NCBI GenBank assembly: GCA_033782935.1
Contig: JAWQEG010001348.1
Span: 62,001-126,000, forward strand
Source: Petrolisthes cinctipes
Lineage: Eukaryota > Arthropoda > Malacostraca > Decapoda > Porcellanidae
Reading direction: 5' to 3'
DNA: 64,000 bases
Shown here: positions 1-13,100 of the stretch, piece after piece
Layout: every line of letters starts with the position of its first letter
How positions within the stretch are numbered: position 1 is the stretch's first letter
Program-made: the position numbers and the translations under genes
Notes under the pieces: model-generated
What the model was told of the DNA's origin: nothing
Seen by the model: the letters and a program-made list of their open reading frames with translations, nothing else
Database searches by the model: none

Positions 1-1667
1 TGAACTTTAGATATGTGTATCTGTTTTTATTTTTTTTAATACTGTAGGCCTACCAATAATAAAGAATTTTTTAGGGATCTGTGATGTTGCTGTTGGAGGT
101 CTTTGATTTCTCCAAACTGTACCATAGAACAGTCTATTGTTGCTTAGATTGAGGAATAGGCAGTTTACCAGTGGTATCTTGCCCACTCAATTTCATGTTG
201 TGATGCTTTTCAGTAAGAAATTGGTAAGATATAAGCATGTTTTTTCTCAAGCTGATGGCAAATGTCATTAGGTAACAACATATAGGATAAGTGTGATGGT
301 AAAAACTAGCCAATCAAGGTTGAAGAGTAACTGATCAATGAGTCAGATGTAAGCTGTTGACATTGGCTGTAAGATTTCATCAGTACTGGAATAGTGATCC
401 TTTTTGACACGTAAAAGGTCCTGGAGACATCTGTATCATGCCTCTTCAATATTTTAGTGGGTCTTCCTGTCATTTTATCACAACATAAGATACCACAATG
501 TAGACTCCCTCAGTGTAGATGGTTTATTTGGAGGAATCGGTTACCTCCAATTAATTAATGACACAGCTGTTTTTCTCCATTGTTTTAATAATGCCACCTT
601 TAGATGTTTTCTAGTAACAAAGTTGTGAAGTGTGCTATTTCCATGTAAAATACTTTGTTACTATTAATGGGATGTGTTTTATTATAATTTTTTAATGGTT
701 GTACTAAGTGGAAGAAATAATATTTTACTCTGTATTTGTGTGTGTTGCATCATCGATGCCGGTCATTTCCACTGCCACCAGAGGTTGTTTTAAGTAAGGG
801 CTTTTATATTTATCAAGTTCCAAGCTACTGACTTTCATATGGTGCTGAGAAATACAGTGCAACAGTATCACCACATTATTTTTTTTTGTGACTTAGTTTG
901 GGGAATATTTTTTTGACATAGTTTGGAGAAACTGTTAATGTTTTATTCCCCAACAGAATCGTATGCCCGGTAGTTACTTGTCCATATTGTTTTATTTTTC
1001 ACCACTGTTCTTTCCCATTAACATTGCCAATACCCTTTATGGTTGATTTTAGGGAGTGCAGATTTATCAGCTCGGTATGAGCCAAAATTATTGATCTCTT
1101 CAGTGACATAAAACTGGGTATAGGTTACTGGTACAATACAATATATCTGATGATTGTCCAGAGTCATGCTTCTCATAGATATTTTTTCATTCATTCCAGA
1201 ATACCATGTGTGAGTATCGAGGAACAAGGGAAAAGAGTACTGTACTTGATAATCCATCTGCTTATCTATTAAAATGACCACTGTTGGCATAGGACATGAC
1301 ATTAGCTTCCAGCTGTACAGTATTCAGATACTGAGCATTGTATCAGTTCTTTAGGGTTCATCAAAAGATAAATATGTCTACTTCATCTTCTGTTTTCTTG
1401 TCTAATGAGAAGAATATATCCATTATTCTGGTTGTCTCTAATTTTTCAGCTAATGCTTCCTAATTCTCCATAATCTTATGTCAAGAGTTACAGTTGTGCG
1501 TATGTCGGTTGTTGATAATCTGGGCCTCATCATAGCTGGCTTGAGCCTGTTATAAGAGTTAGAACATTTAAACAACTTTGTACAGTGTAATGTATTTCCA
1601 GTGTCAGTGATGCAGACCATATAACTATGTAAAATACGGTATATCAACTGAGTAGTTGGGATGGTTA

Positions 1668-1854
1668 AGCCCCTTCCACACGAGAGGCAAAAAGACGGCT
1701 GGCACAGGCAACTGAGTGGAATTCTCTCGCTTTTTACCAGTGTTATCATATCAAACAGTCCCCGGCAGTCATTAGGCACTCGTGCCCGCCATCCACCCAC
1801 AAAATTGGTAACAGTGTCTGCCCGTCGTCTTTTGCCTCTCGTGTGGAAGGGGCT
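1668..1854. mobile_element. 187-bp MITE with perfect 25-bp inverted ends and TTA duplication
   Basis: Ends are AGCCCCTTCCACACGAGAGG... and its exact complement at 1830-1854, extending to ~35 bp with mismatches. TTA flanks both sides (1665-1667 and 1855-1857). A 3-bp TTA duplication fits the PIF/Harbinger group. Non-coding. Confidence 0.85.
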
Positions 1855-3515
1855 TTAGGAAACATCTGTTGAAATGATGGAGACGGCTATAAAAAATTTG
1901 TATAACTCCTTCCCTTTGTTACCAAACAGTTTACATTCCAGAAAGTTATTAGTAGGTAACATATTCTACATACATTTGTATTTATTGATTGTTTTTAGAC
2001 ACTATAGTCTAATCAAAGGCTACCTGATATGGGAACTACAGTACATAATATTATGAGGAAGGTACACTATTTGTAAATTGTGTGAAATATTTTTCAATTT
2101 TGAATCAGATTAACTTGGATGAAATTGAATCCCCTGTGGTGATGTTGGATATTTGGAGACCATTTATTCCTTAATACCAGAAAAAATTACTTTCTCTGAG
2201 TCTTTCGTGGTTTAGTAGCCCCCAGTTTGCCAAAAAAAAAAAAATTCATGAAACGAGGGGAGGCACTTTACATTCCCAGTTAGTGAAAGTCAGTTTGGTG
2301 GCACTTAAAAGGAGGAGATTTTATTGGGCTGAGGAAAGCTGCTTGTAATTTAACACGAGCACGGCCTGGTTTTGTTTAAATTGCCTGTGTGGGTGTGGCA
2401 GGACACACCTCGTGTATGATGCGGTAGTTTGAATTGGGGAAACTGACTGAGGCGGGCAACCAGACTGTCCAGACAGTGTGTGTTTCATCATATTTCATAT
2501 GTTACAAGTGTAATGGACACCTATGTGACATCCAAATTTGAATAATATCTGCTCAACAGTTAACTGTTAACAAGGATTTTTCAAAGTGGCGTCCATACGC
2601 GAACGCAAAGTTTTTTTTATCCCCTAAAACGCAGCATATGTGTCAGCTGTGCGCGAGAATGTTAAGGAGCATGTGATATTGTCATCAAACTGGAAGCCCC
2701 TCATAAAACAGATACATTTATAGTATGTATACTGAAACAGTATGCTTCCTATCATAGTTTGAGGAAATGGTAGCCACCAGGTTGTCATCAATATCTTAGT
2801 TCCTGAAATATTATTAAGATGAATATTTGTACATGGTAAGAAAGGGATCCTTGAAAAAAGGAAATAGGATGTTAATGATAATAATGATCCTATAGTTATG
2901 CAGACAGGAAATGTTTTTATTTCGATGACAGTACAGTATTGCCCAGTTCTTGATTGTACCATCTCTCTCACAATTTCACATTGTAAAATTTTGTTAAGTA
3001 TGGAGTACTATTGATGGAATTCTTTACTAACACAATTACAGTTCAGATTAAAGTTGATATATTACCTGGAATGTAATACAGTCCTGTGATTTATTTTAAA
3101 GCAAAATCATTGATGTCATGTACAGCCTGCGTGCTCATTCATGTTTATGTTCAACTCATGAATGTGCCTTGTTCTATAACATGCTTGAGAAGTGTTTAGT
3201 ATTTGTGTTTGCAATTGTTGCAGTGCAACCATTAGCTCCAGTATGGCTGTTATGTGTACTGTACAAGTAGGGATGTATAGGCTCTTGCTGTATTGTGGAT
3301 ACTCATTGTTTTTGAAAAGTTTGATTCTGCCTGATAATGTTAAGAGGTAATAACACCACAACCACTAGTTGGGTAAAAGCCACCCACCGAAACCACCTGT
3401 GTAATATGCGAACCACAATTTAGTCTTGGATTTGGGAGGATTGTATTGTAGGACTGCAGGTTGACTGATAAATGGGTTTCAGTAGGTACTGGGGACATGC
3501 ACTGTTTGCTGAGGA

Positions 3516-3634
3516 TAAGGCACCATCTACACGATTGCTTCTTCAGCAGTGTTACCAGATGGAGTATATTGGACCTGAATTTGGTAACAATGTTTGCCCA
3601 TCGAGCACTGCTCATTCATGTGGACTGGGCCTTA
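3516..3634. mobile_element. diverged copy of the short MITE family
   Basis: Contains CAGTGTTACCAGATGGAG and GGTAACAATGTTTGC, also found in the 50.8-kb copy, with degenerate ends (TAAGGCACC... and ...GGGCCTTA). Shorter and more decayed than the 1.67-kb element. Confidence 0.55.
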
Positions 3635-4090
3635 AACTACAGCAGCAACTATGGTTATTAGTGATCACTAATGTATACAGTGGGTCATTGTTAATATAGA
3701 ACTGCAAAGAACTGTACATTATCAGCAAGTTTAGTAGAGTAGATGACAGCACAGCCTGAGGGAAACAATAACTTGCAGTTTTCCCACTACTGTTCAGACT
3801 TGAAATGTCATAATTGAAGGCTCATCTTCAAATGATATTCTCATGTTCTTTACACGGAAGTGGGCATCACACTAGTACATTTTCTGCCTTCATCTGGTTT
3901 CTCAATCATCCAATTCGTTATCATAGAGTTGGACACCCACATAATTTTATAGTTGGATCAATTTTTACCCTTGAAGGAAAATGAAGTACTGAAATAAAGG
4001 GGAAAAACCACTAGTGTGACAGGACCTTAGGTCTACCGTATTAACTGTATTTTTGTATATAACTATTTTATTCTGTGCCAGCTTTTATAG

Positions 4091-4153
4091 AAGCTTATGA
4101 TGGCATTAAAACAAGGAGAGGTTGAGCACCTTCCCTTCATTGTGAAGTATCGG
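4091..4153 (+). CDS. candidate upstream exon of the Tudor gene
   Basis: A 63-nt open segment (21 codons, ending ...PFIVKYR) lies between a pyrimidine-rich acceptor (cttttatag) and a consensus donor (GTAAGA). It is phase 0 at both ends, so it joins the exon at 8677 without a shift. The other two frames contain stops, and the peptide looks protein-like. I have no homology for it; it could be chance or belong to a different transcript. Confidence 0.45.
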
Positions 4154-7100
4154 GTAAGACCAGAAAACTATTCCCATTTAAAAGATTATTAATGTACATA
4201 TTATCTATTGATAAATGTAAAGAGATTGTGTTACAACTTCCATATGTTGTGATAGTATTGTATTAGTGGAAGATGTAATGCAAGGAATTTGGTGTGCCTC
4301 CCTTTGTTTTAATAATAAAAACCACCATTGATGGCATTTATACTGAAGGGGGAGTTGTGTTTCAACTACTGTACTGGAGTATTAGATTTTGTATTAGAAT
4401 AGCAGGTGTGTGTATACATATGTGTGTATGTGTGTGTATTTTTCAGATGTATTTTTTAAGAGACCATATTTATACAGACACTGTACCTCACAACGAATAT
4501 TGTAAATTTCCTGTCCATATTACAGTATTTTGGCAACCCGGGACAAATGAAGGAGAGTAAATGCAATTATTTTCTGCTACACAATATACGTATCATGGAT
4601 TCCTGTGTTCTTTACATTATAAGGAAATGTATAACTTTCATCCTTTGTTGTACTTAAAGATAGCTTGAAATAGTGTACACAAAAAACGTGGATCTCTCTC
4701 TTTCCTTCACCTTTCTTGTGGATTAAGTCTGGTTTACTACCATACCATTGTGGCTAAAAATAAAGAGGGCAATCTTGTGCGGTTGTTGGTTGGGAAACCA
4801 TTGTACAGAAAGGATAGCTTGTATTGAGATCTTTTTATTCATTCTAAATACTGTAGTCTGGAAATTGTGGTTTGTGAAGTTCATATTTGGTAGTCAGTGT
4901 ATAGCACTGTATCATCTCTCGGCTAAACACCATTATCCTACGGGAATGTAAATGACTGTATTTCTGTACTTTTTTTTTTTAGTTAGTGGACAGTGTTACC
5001 AACTGTAGCTCATTACTTATCAGAGCAGTGGTTTGATGAGTGTTCTTGAATTATTATCTTCTGGCAAATATATATTGAAATGACATGAACTGGTGCCCAG
5101 TGTTCTTCATTTACTGTATACCACTACAGTATAATTTCTAAGTATACATTTTAAGTAACAGCAATGCGCTACTCCACACCTCAAGCATAATTACTCCTCG
5201 TATAAAATATTCCCTACTTAATATGTAATTATATATTTCCCCATCATGAATCAAACTCTACAGAGATAACTACTCAAATAGCACATAATTAGAAATCTAC
5301 ATCTTTGAATTCTGCTAGTAAAACATTTATGATTTCTGTCATGGCTGAGCTTAACTTTTCATGTCTTTTAAATAACACAGTCTGTACTATTATGCAGAAA
5401 AGTCTGTGGCCTGTGCAAACCTTGTTTCTGTATGAGGCCACAGAAGTTACACAATATAATAGCCATGTTCTCTACATAAGTTTATTTTTGATGAAAGTCA
5501 TGGGCTAGACGATATAAATGACTGGTGTCTGGAACCATTGTAACTTTCATAATTACAGTATTACCAGGCAGTGACTTCTTGCATTGACCTATATTAACTT
5601 TTATATCCAAAATTACCATTATTCAATCATATGTTACTTCATTTGGAAGAACTCTTTGTTCTGGTGCCTATAGGTTGACTTTGTATGACTGAAATTTGCC
5701 ATTAATCATCATGCTTAGTCGAATATTAACTGATATAGTCAGGTCAAGTTGTGCTGCTGGTTATTCGTTGGATGTAGTTCATAATAATTAACTAGGATTT
5801 GTATCAAAGTAGAAACTTAACTTCAGGTACAGATTTCTGAAGATAGGATAAAAAGTAGACACTTTGTGATAACATTTTGTATTACCCAGTTGTTGTAGAG
5901 GCATTTGTAATCAGTATTGAGAAGTATACCAGTACTTTACTGCATTTGGCAGTATGGAACCTGTGAAGATTCAGTTCCTTTACAGGAACATTTCCCAACT
6001 CTTTTGCTTTACTCTCTGCCATACCTCCTTACCCCCTAACCCTCCTCTTCTCTACCTGTACATTACATTTGTCAAGTTGAAATCTGTGAAGAGGCAGACC
6101 ATCATGACCATAAGTTTTGTTCATTCTCCCAGAAGCAGTAGTAGTCTATTTATACATGTGCTTCAGTCTCTGTCACTCCTCTTTACATCCCCATCCTCTC
6201 TTCTATATGTCATATACTTTATTCTGCCTTACTCTTAACTATTATGCCATGTTTCCTTTGTTTTGCTATCCACCTCACTGGTCACTGATACAAACTCTTT
6301 TATTGAATTATCTTCATTTTTTGCATTATAGTTTATACACATACTTAAGAGAGTATGTATGTGTATATTCAACTCTATATTATATGGTATGAAATAAAAA
6401 AGTTGAACTGCATTGTTTTGCATATCTCTATACCAAGTAAAATTATACATAAATGGAAGTGTACAGCTGTAGGTGATATTGGTTGAGAATTTACATGTCC
6501 AGTAATTCAAATTGGGCTATTCAGTTTGGATATTTTCTTTATTTGTATATTTACTTTTGCTTCCAACTTATTTCTTATTACAGTATGTAGATCCCACCTC
6601 CATGCTGTTAATTTGGCATATTTTAGTGGACTACTGGACTTGTACCATGAGCTGGACTGTTGTATGTACATTTGTAATTATAATCTATAATACTATTTTA
6701 CTTTAATTAATTAACTTTGTTATTTTATTATTTTTGTTACTTGTTTGTGATGATGTTTTTTTTTTATTATTGCATTACACGTGACCTCAAAAGATTACCT
6801 AATGCATTCACTTAAAGTTTACAACATGAAAATTATGAGATGGGCAAATAAAAAAATTTATGAGATGGGCAAATAAAATATGTTATGAGATGGGCAAATA
6901 AAAAATGTTTGTTAAATTAATTTGTTATGAAACTCGAATGCGACAAGGACGAGCGGCGTTTGACCACCATGAGTGTGATGAAGGCACGCCATGTTGTTAC
7001 TGCTGCAATCATACCAATGCTGTATTAGTCTGCATAACCTGCATTGAGGAATTTGAAGATTCGAGGAAACCCTGGAGTAAAAATTCAAAATATCAAGTTG

Positions 7101-10100
7101 AAGTAGAGTAATAAGCCGTAAGTGTGTGAGTATTGTTTCGTAATGAACAGGCAGCTGGTATGATGGAGGACATTTCAAATTTTCAAACGTTTGAGTGTAT
7201 AATGAAGTTAGGGATCAGACAGCAGGCCTGGTTGACAGAAATACACAACCACATATGGTATTTATTGATAGAATTACCGTTTTGTAGCAGTGTTGCTAGG
7301 TCCCACTATTTTGGGTAAATATTGAAAGAATTACCGTTATTGCGTACGGTTTTTCTTCTTTCATTACCCACTTATTTAGACCATTCTAAGACACTTCGAT
7401 ATTTATTGAAAGAATTACCGTTTTGTAGCAGTGTTGCCAGATCTGGCTAGGTCCCAGTATTTTGCCCCGGTAATTTCCTGTACTTTACCACGGTCATTTC
7501 CCGGTAGTTTGCCCAGGTTAGGTCTCGGTAGTCTGATGCGGTCTAGGTTAGGTCAGGTCAGACTAATTTCTATATGCCCCATTTGAATATGCCCTATCTT
7601 GGAAATGTCAATGCTGTATTAGTCTGCATAACCTGCATTGAGGAATTTGAAGATTCGAGGAAGCCCTGGAGTAAAAATTCAAAATATCAAGTTGAAGTAG
7701 AGTAATAAGCCGTAAGTGTGTAAACATTTGCGGAGGAAATCCCATAGAAGAAAATAGTTTTAGAATGGTCTAAATAAGTGGGTAATGAAGGTAGAAAAAC
7801 TGTACGCAATTACGGTAATTCTTTCAATATTTACCAAAACATCCTAGAGAATTGCAATATACTAAATATTTAGCCTAATTAATTAGTAATTGAGGAGTGG
7901 AGCCAGTGCTAATAAAGCTGCCTATTGGGTCTTTCCATGGTATATATCAAGACTATTGCAGTTTTGTATCTGTTGCCACATCCGGCTAGGTCCCAGTATT
8001 TTGCCCCGGTCATGTCCTGGTACTTACCATTGGTTAATTCCCAGTAGTTTGCCCAGGTTAGGTCCCAGTAATCTGCTGCAGCCTAGGTTAGATTAGGTAA
8101 GGTCAGGCTAATTTGAATATGCCCTAGCTTGGAAATGGGGCATTTCCGAAGAAAATGCCATAGAAGAAAAGTGTCTTAGAATGCTATAAATTAGTGGGTA
8201 GAGGGTACAAACATCATAATAGAAAACTGCAATAGAGTAGATAATTAGGTGATAATTACCATTTCCGTCCATCATTCTCAGATCTAAAGCTGATTTGCCT
8301 TGCATAGGTTCCTCGTTGTCCTCTACATCTCTTTCAAAGTATTGGAGGACATAAGGAGCCTCAGATTGACCACAATACATAGGAAAATAGATCTATGTTC
8401 TGATATTACTGTACAAGTATTCTAACTTATAAAAAAATATAACTTGCATGGAATTCATTACCCACATTTAACTCACATTAAGGCAATAGTAGTCATAGTA
8501 CACTGCTGGTTAATCTAGAGCAACTGATTCCACCAAACTATTCCTAGTAACAAGTTACCTTTATTGATGTCAGTCTGGTCCTGTTTCCTGGCATGTTTTG
8601 GAGGAAATGAGGCACTCTAATATACCAAAAATATACTACCTGTATCCCCTTAACTCATTGTTGTATTAATATTCAGGAAATGGAGTCATCAGAAGTGCCA
8701 TCACATGTAACAAAAACAGGAGAGTTGTACCCCAAGTTGGATATAAAGAAAGTACTTGAACTGGGAGAGTTAGTGAAGGTAGTGGTGGGCGAAGTATATA
8801 CACCATATCACTTCTGGGTCATACCACACGGACGCAACAACTCCAACGCCCTCGATGCTCTCATGGACCAAATGTAGTGAGTTTTATTATGACTACCTTC
8901 CCTTAAATCTACCTAATACCTATGGTTGATATACTGGTGGTTAATAATTCCTCTAAATTAAGTGGGTAGTAGTGTCGTTGCTATAATCTTGAAATTGTTT
9001 AATAAAAAAAATAATCCCAGAGTCAACTCTTGAACAGTACAGTTAAATTTTTCCTTTGCTTTGGAGAATATAATAATCTGAATGTATTTCAATGATCAAG
9101 TGTATTTTCCAAGACATTATAGTTATTGGTTATGGGTTACAGTAACTGATAAAGTTTTAACCTACTTCTAGTTGTTAGTTGTGTTTCCGACTGAAAAGAA
9201 ATTTCAGTTCGTAATCAGAGAAAAATGGTATTGCCTGACTGTTTATTGTATAAGGTTTAGTTACCGTAAAATGGTCTTGGTACAGTCATGGTCAGAAGTC
9301 CTGAGTCAAGTGAATGAAAGTGGGCCTTGACAGTGAATCTTATGAACCAATATTACAGAGGTCAATGGTTATAGTTTGACATAATATTTTTAGTTCGTTT
9401 TATTCGAACATGTTGCAGGATTATTGACCAAGACTGTACATAACATTGCAGTGAGTTCTACAGTGGCCATTTGGGTGAACAGTACCAGTATGTGATGTCT
9501 CAGTCTGCCTCTGTGGTGGGTGCCCCAGTGGTGGCCCTTTACAGTGATGACATGAGTTATTACAGGGCCATCATTACTTCACCACCAAAAAATTCAGGAA
9601 TGGTCAATGTAAGTCAGTACTGTATTAATTCCTTTACACGTATTGATATGATTACACTGTTCATATACTGTACTGTAGTTTGAATTGTCACTATATACCA
9701 TCTTAAAACTCAAGAATTATTTAAGTAAATAACTGGCAGGGAATTTTCCTACCACCCTGTTGCAATACATAGATAGTAATGGAAATAATATGTAGCCTGT
9801 ATTAGGATTTGGGTGTGTATCAGTTAATACAAGAGGAAATGAAGATGGGAATGGCCAAGGAAAAGACATCACATGATATGGTTATTATATAAGAATCCAA
9901 GGCTATGATGGTATGTTGTTGTTGAAGTTCCTCAAGCTGTCTGGCCGAGCAGCCCCGTGGTGATGGTATGTATAATTACTTATGGTACACAGCTTATTAT
10001 TGCCATGAAATTTGATATTCCAGCTGTTCTTTGTGGATTATGGTACTGTTTACAATTGTGACATTTCCTTCCTTCGTCACATTCACAACAAGTTCATCGC

Positions 10101-13100
10101 ATTGCCAGCTCAGGCTGTTAAGGTATGGACATTGAGCAAAATACTAGGTAGTTTTCTTCTTATTTGTAAACAGTTCTGTTTGGAGCTTTGAGGCATAGGA
10201 AAAAAAATTATATCTTTGAACATCAGGAATATATCTCTTAGGCAAGAACAATTGTTGGTGTTAGAAATATGAAATATTTATCAGCCATAATTTTTGGTGA
10301 GTACTATACTGTTTTCCAGGCCAGTCTCTTTGATGTCAAACCTGTAGAGAGAAATTCAACCTGGGGTTTCTGTGCTTCTCGGAGGTTCCTGGAAATCGTG
10401 CAGAACAGAAACTTGGTTGCTAAGGTCATTCATTTTAAAGTTATGGAGGTAAGTCTGAATATTGCTCAAAGGTAGGACAGGCTACATGGAATAATTAACA
10501 ATGATTTTTCTATATAAGTATATACTGCAATTCTCTTATGTTATCCTGTCTCTGCTAGTTAACACTTCAAATTTAAGTATACAGTAGTACTTTTTTTCAT
10601 ATTCCAGGATAAAGTACACCTAGAACTGTGGGACATGGACCAGGACATCAGAATAGGAGCATTGCTGGTCCAGGAAGGCTGGGCTACTTCATTACTTGAT
10701 GAGATGGAATATGCTCAACAAGTCTGCAAACTGCATTTACAAAACTCTTCAATTGAAGATCCCAACATAGATAAACAAAGTTCTGCCAGTGCTTGCTGTG
10801 AAAAATCTGTAAATGTTGGGAAAGCCAGTACATCTCGTGCATTAACAGAGTCTGAACTGAATGGAAGCTATAATTCAATTGATCTGCAGTTAAAGTCTAA
10901 TGGAATTGGCATGCCCAAGATTAGAGGAATGGAAGATCCAGATCACACCAGACGTGGATCTCATCCATATAGCTCCAGTTTGAGCTTTATGAATGATAAT
11001 GTATTAGACTTAGAGAGAATGATTTCAAAGTTAAAGTCTTCACTGTCAGAACTTGGGGCATCAGATAATGAGCAAAATGATCATAGAGAATGTGAAGAGC
11101 AGAATATCTTTTCAGTCGTTACACTACTTACCAAAGTTTCAGAACTGTTTGCAGCAGTATTTGAGTTACAAGTGCATAAACTGCTTGGGGGAAGCAGCAC
11201 TGATAAAGTTCAACCAAAACAAGTAAATAAACATTGTGGTGGGGTTTCTGAATGCCACTCAAGTCATTGTGCTAAGAATGATATTGACACATTGCAAGCC
11301 ATTCAGTTTATGAGTAGAGTGAATGAGCCCTCCTCTCTGGAGGATGCTCACTCTTCAGATACAGTGAATGAGTCCTTCTTGAAAGCCATGCAATCCACAG
11401 GAGTGGTAGATGAACTCACCTCATTGATAGCCATTGTGTATTCAGGTATGGCCAGTAAAATTTTTGAATATCAAAATTCCAGGGAAGAAAATGTGTTACA
11501 GTGTACAGATATATCTAATGAATCCTTACAGTGCCAAAACACCAAGGATGGACAGATTTCAAGGGTGTGCAAAGCAAGTGAATGTCTTTCCTCTCCTCCA
11601 GGCAGCCCTACCCAAGAAAAATATGAAGAAATATGTTCACCCATCCCCAGTAATGAGACTTTACCTGTGTCTTCTTCATCAGTTAACAGGAGCCTTGAAA
11701 CACACCTTGGTTTAAATAAGCACATAAATCACACATCAAATGACAATGATATGAGTGCAAATAATGTTAAATGTTGCCAGCCTCGTTCACCTGGGTATCA
11801 CTTAGAAAATGTCACAAAATGCAAGCAAGAATCCCCTGTGGCCTCCAGTGATATTCTCCCTCGTTACTCTTCATCAGTTGTGAAAGATCATGAACCAAAT
11901 ATTGCTAAAACAAGTGGACATATAAACTGTTCAACACATGTTCATGTAAATTCAAGTAATTTCCAAAGTGAAATCAGTCAGTATGCAGTGAATTTAAATA
12001 ATCTTAAAAGTGCACCTTGTCATGATATAGAACATTCTACACATGAAGATGTAAATGAAAGGGGCCTAGAAAGTATGAGGGATATGTGCCCTCCTCAAAA
12101 AATGCTTCCAAAGCCCCCCAGTGTTAATGATGTTCAGGACATACCAGAGGGTCCTACTGTAAACAAGGGAGCAGATGGAATTTTTCACAGTGATGGGTAA
12201 GTTGTTGTTGTCATATATTGTAGTTTGTGTGAATAATCTTACATGATGATTTTGACGGTGTTACATGTAGCTGTTATTTTTGCGTTTGTAAGTGATTACT
12301 CTTCCAGCGGTAATAGTGAATGTAAAATTACATTATACTTTTTAACTTTTTGAACATCCAGTGTTAAATGGTATGCAGTATGCTGTATTAAAAATATTTG
12401 TATACCGATATTTGTTTTTTGGCCCATACTGTAATGACAACTATATCAAGGTTTCAGGTCTAATCCTCTCACAGCATTTTAGATAATAGCAGATATTGTA
12501 TGTACATATGGCCAAGCATAATTAGTTTTTTTCTCAGCAGACCAGAAGATGAGATGGAATTTGGAGCCACACCACATGAGCAGCTTTTCTACACCACGCA
12601 TGTCATACCAAAAAATTTAACAGAAAACTTCAAGTTACATGTTGTATCACTGCATGATGGTCCCTACATTTTGTCAAGGGAATTATCAAATTTGTGCTTG
12701 CAGTCAGATGAGCTTCAGTCCTGCCTTGCTGAGAAAGGGATTAACTTCCCTACACTTACTTTGAACATGAATGATGGTGCAGAGCTTTTTCTTCAGTTAC
12801 TTAAGTAAGTAACGGTACTGTACTGTCTTACCTCCATCCATTGACAGTGATAACAAGGAGATCCTGTTACTGTGATGGTGGAAGAAGCAACTGTATTCCT
12901 TGTACTGCTTCTTCACACATGTATAAATGTATAAAGGGACCCTGTGATGTACAGTAGTTGGAAAATTGGAGGTAAATGAGTCCTTCAATTACTGCCATGA
13001 AACACCACCTATATGGAAGGAGTTTGTTTTGTGGTGTAGTTAGGAGGAATCAGTAGCCCCCAATGCTCATACACGATCACAGGGTCTTTAATAGGATTTG

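Larger units (their letters stand above)
1..4090. other. AT-rich non-coding stretch with two MITEs
   Basis: Presumed upstream intron or 5' flank of the Tudor gene. Apart from the short elements at 1668-1854 and 3516-3634 I see no convincing exon; open frames here are short and lack family features. A 94-codon open frame on the minus strand (1302-1018) has no recognisable content. Confidence 0.5.

Noticed and set aside
5954..6392. Phe/Leu/Ser-rich plus-strand frames of 91-94 codons
   Set aside because: Their composition simply follows pyrimidine-rich AT DNA; no splice context or domain.
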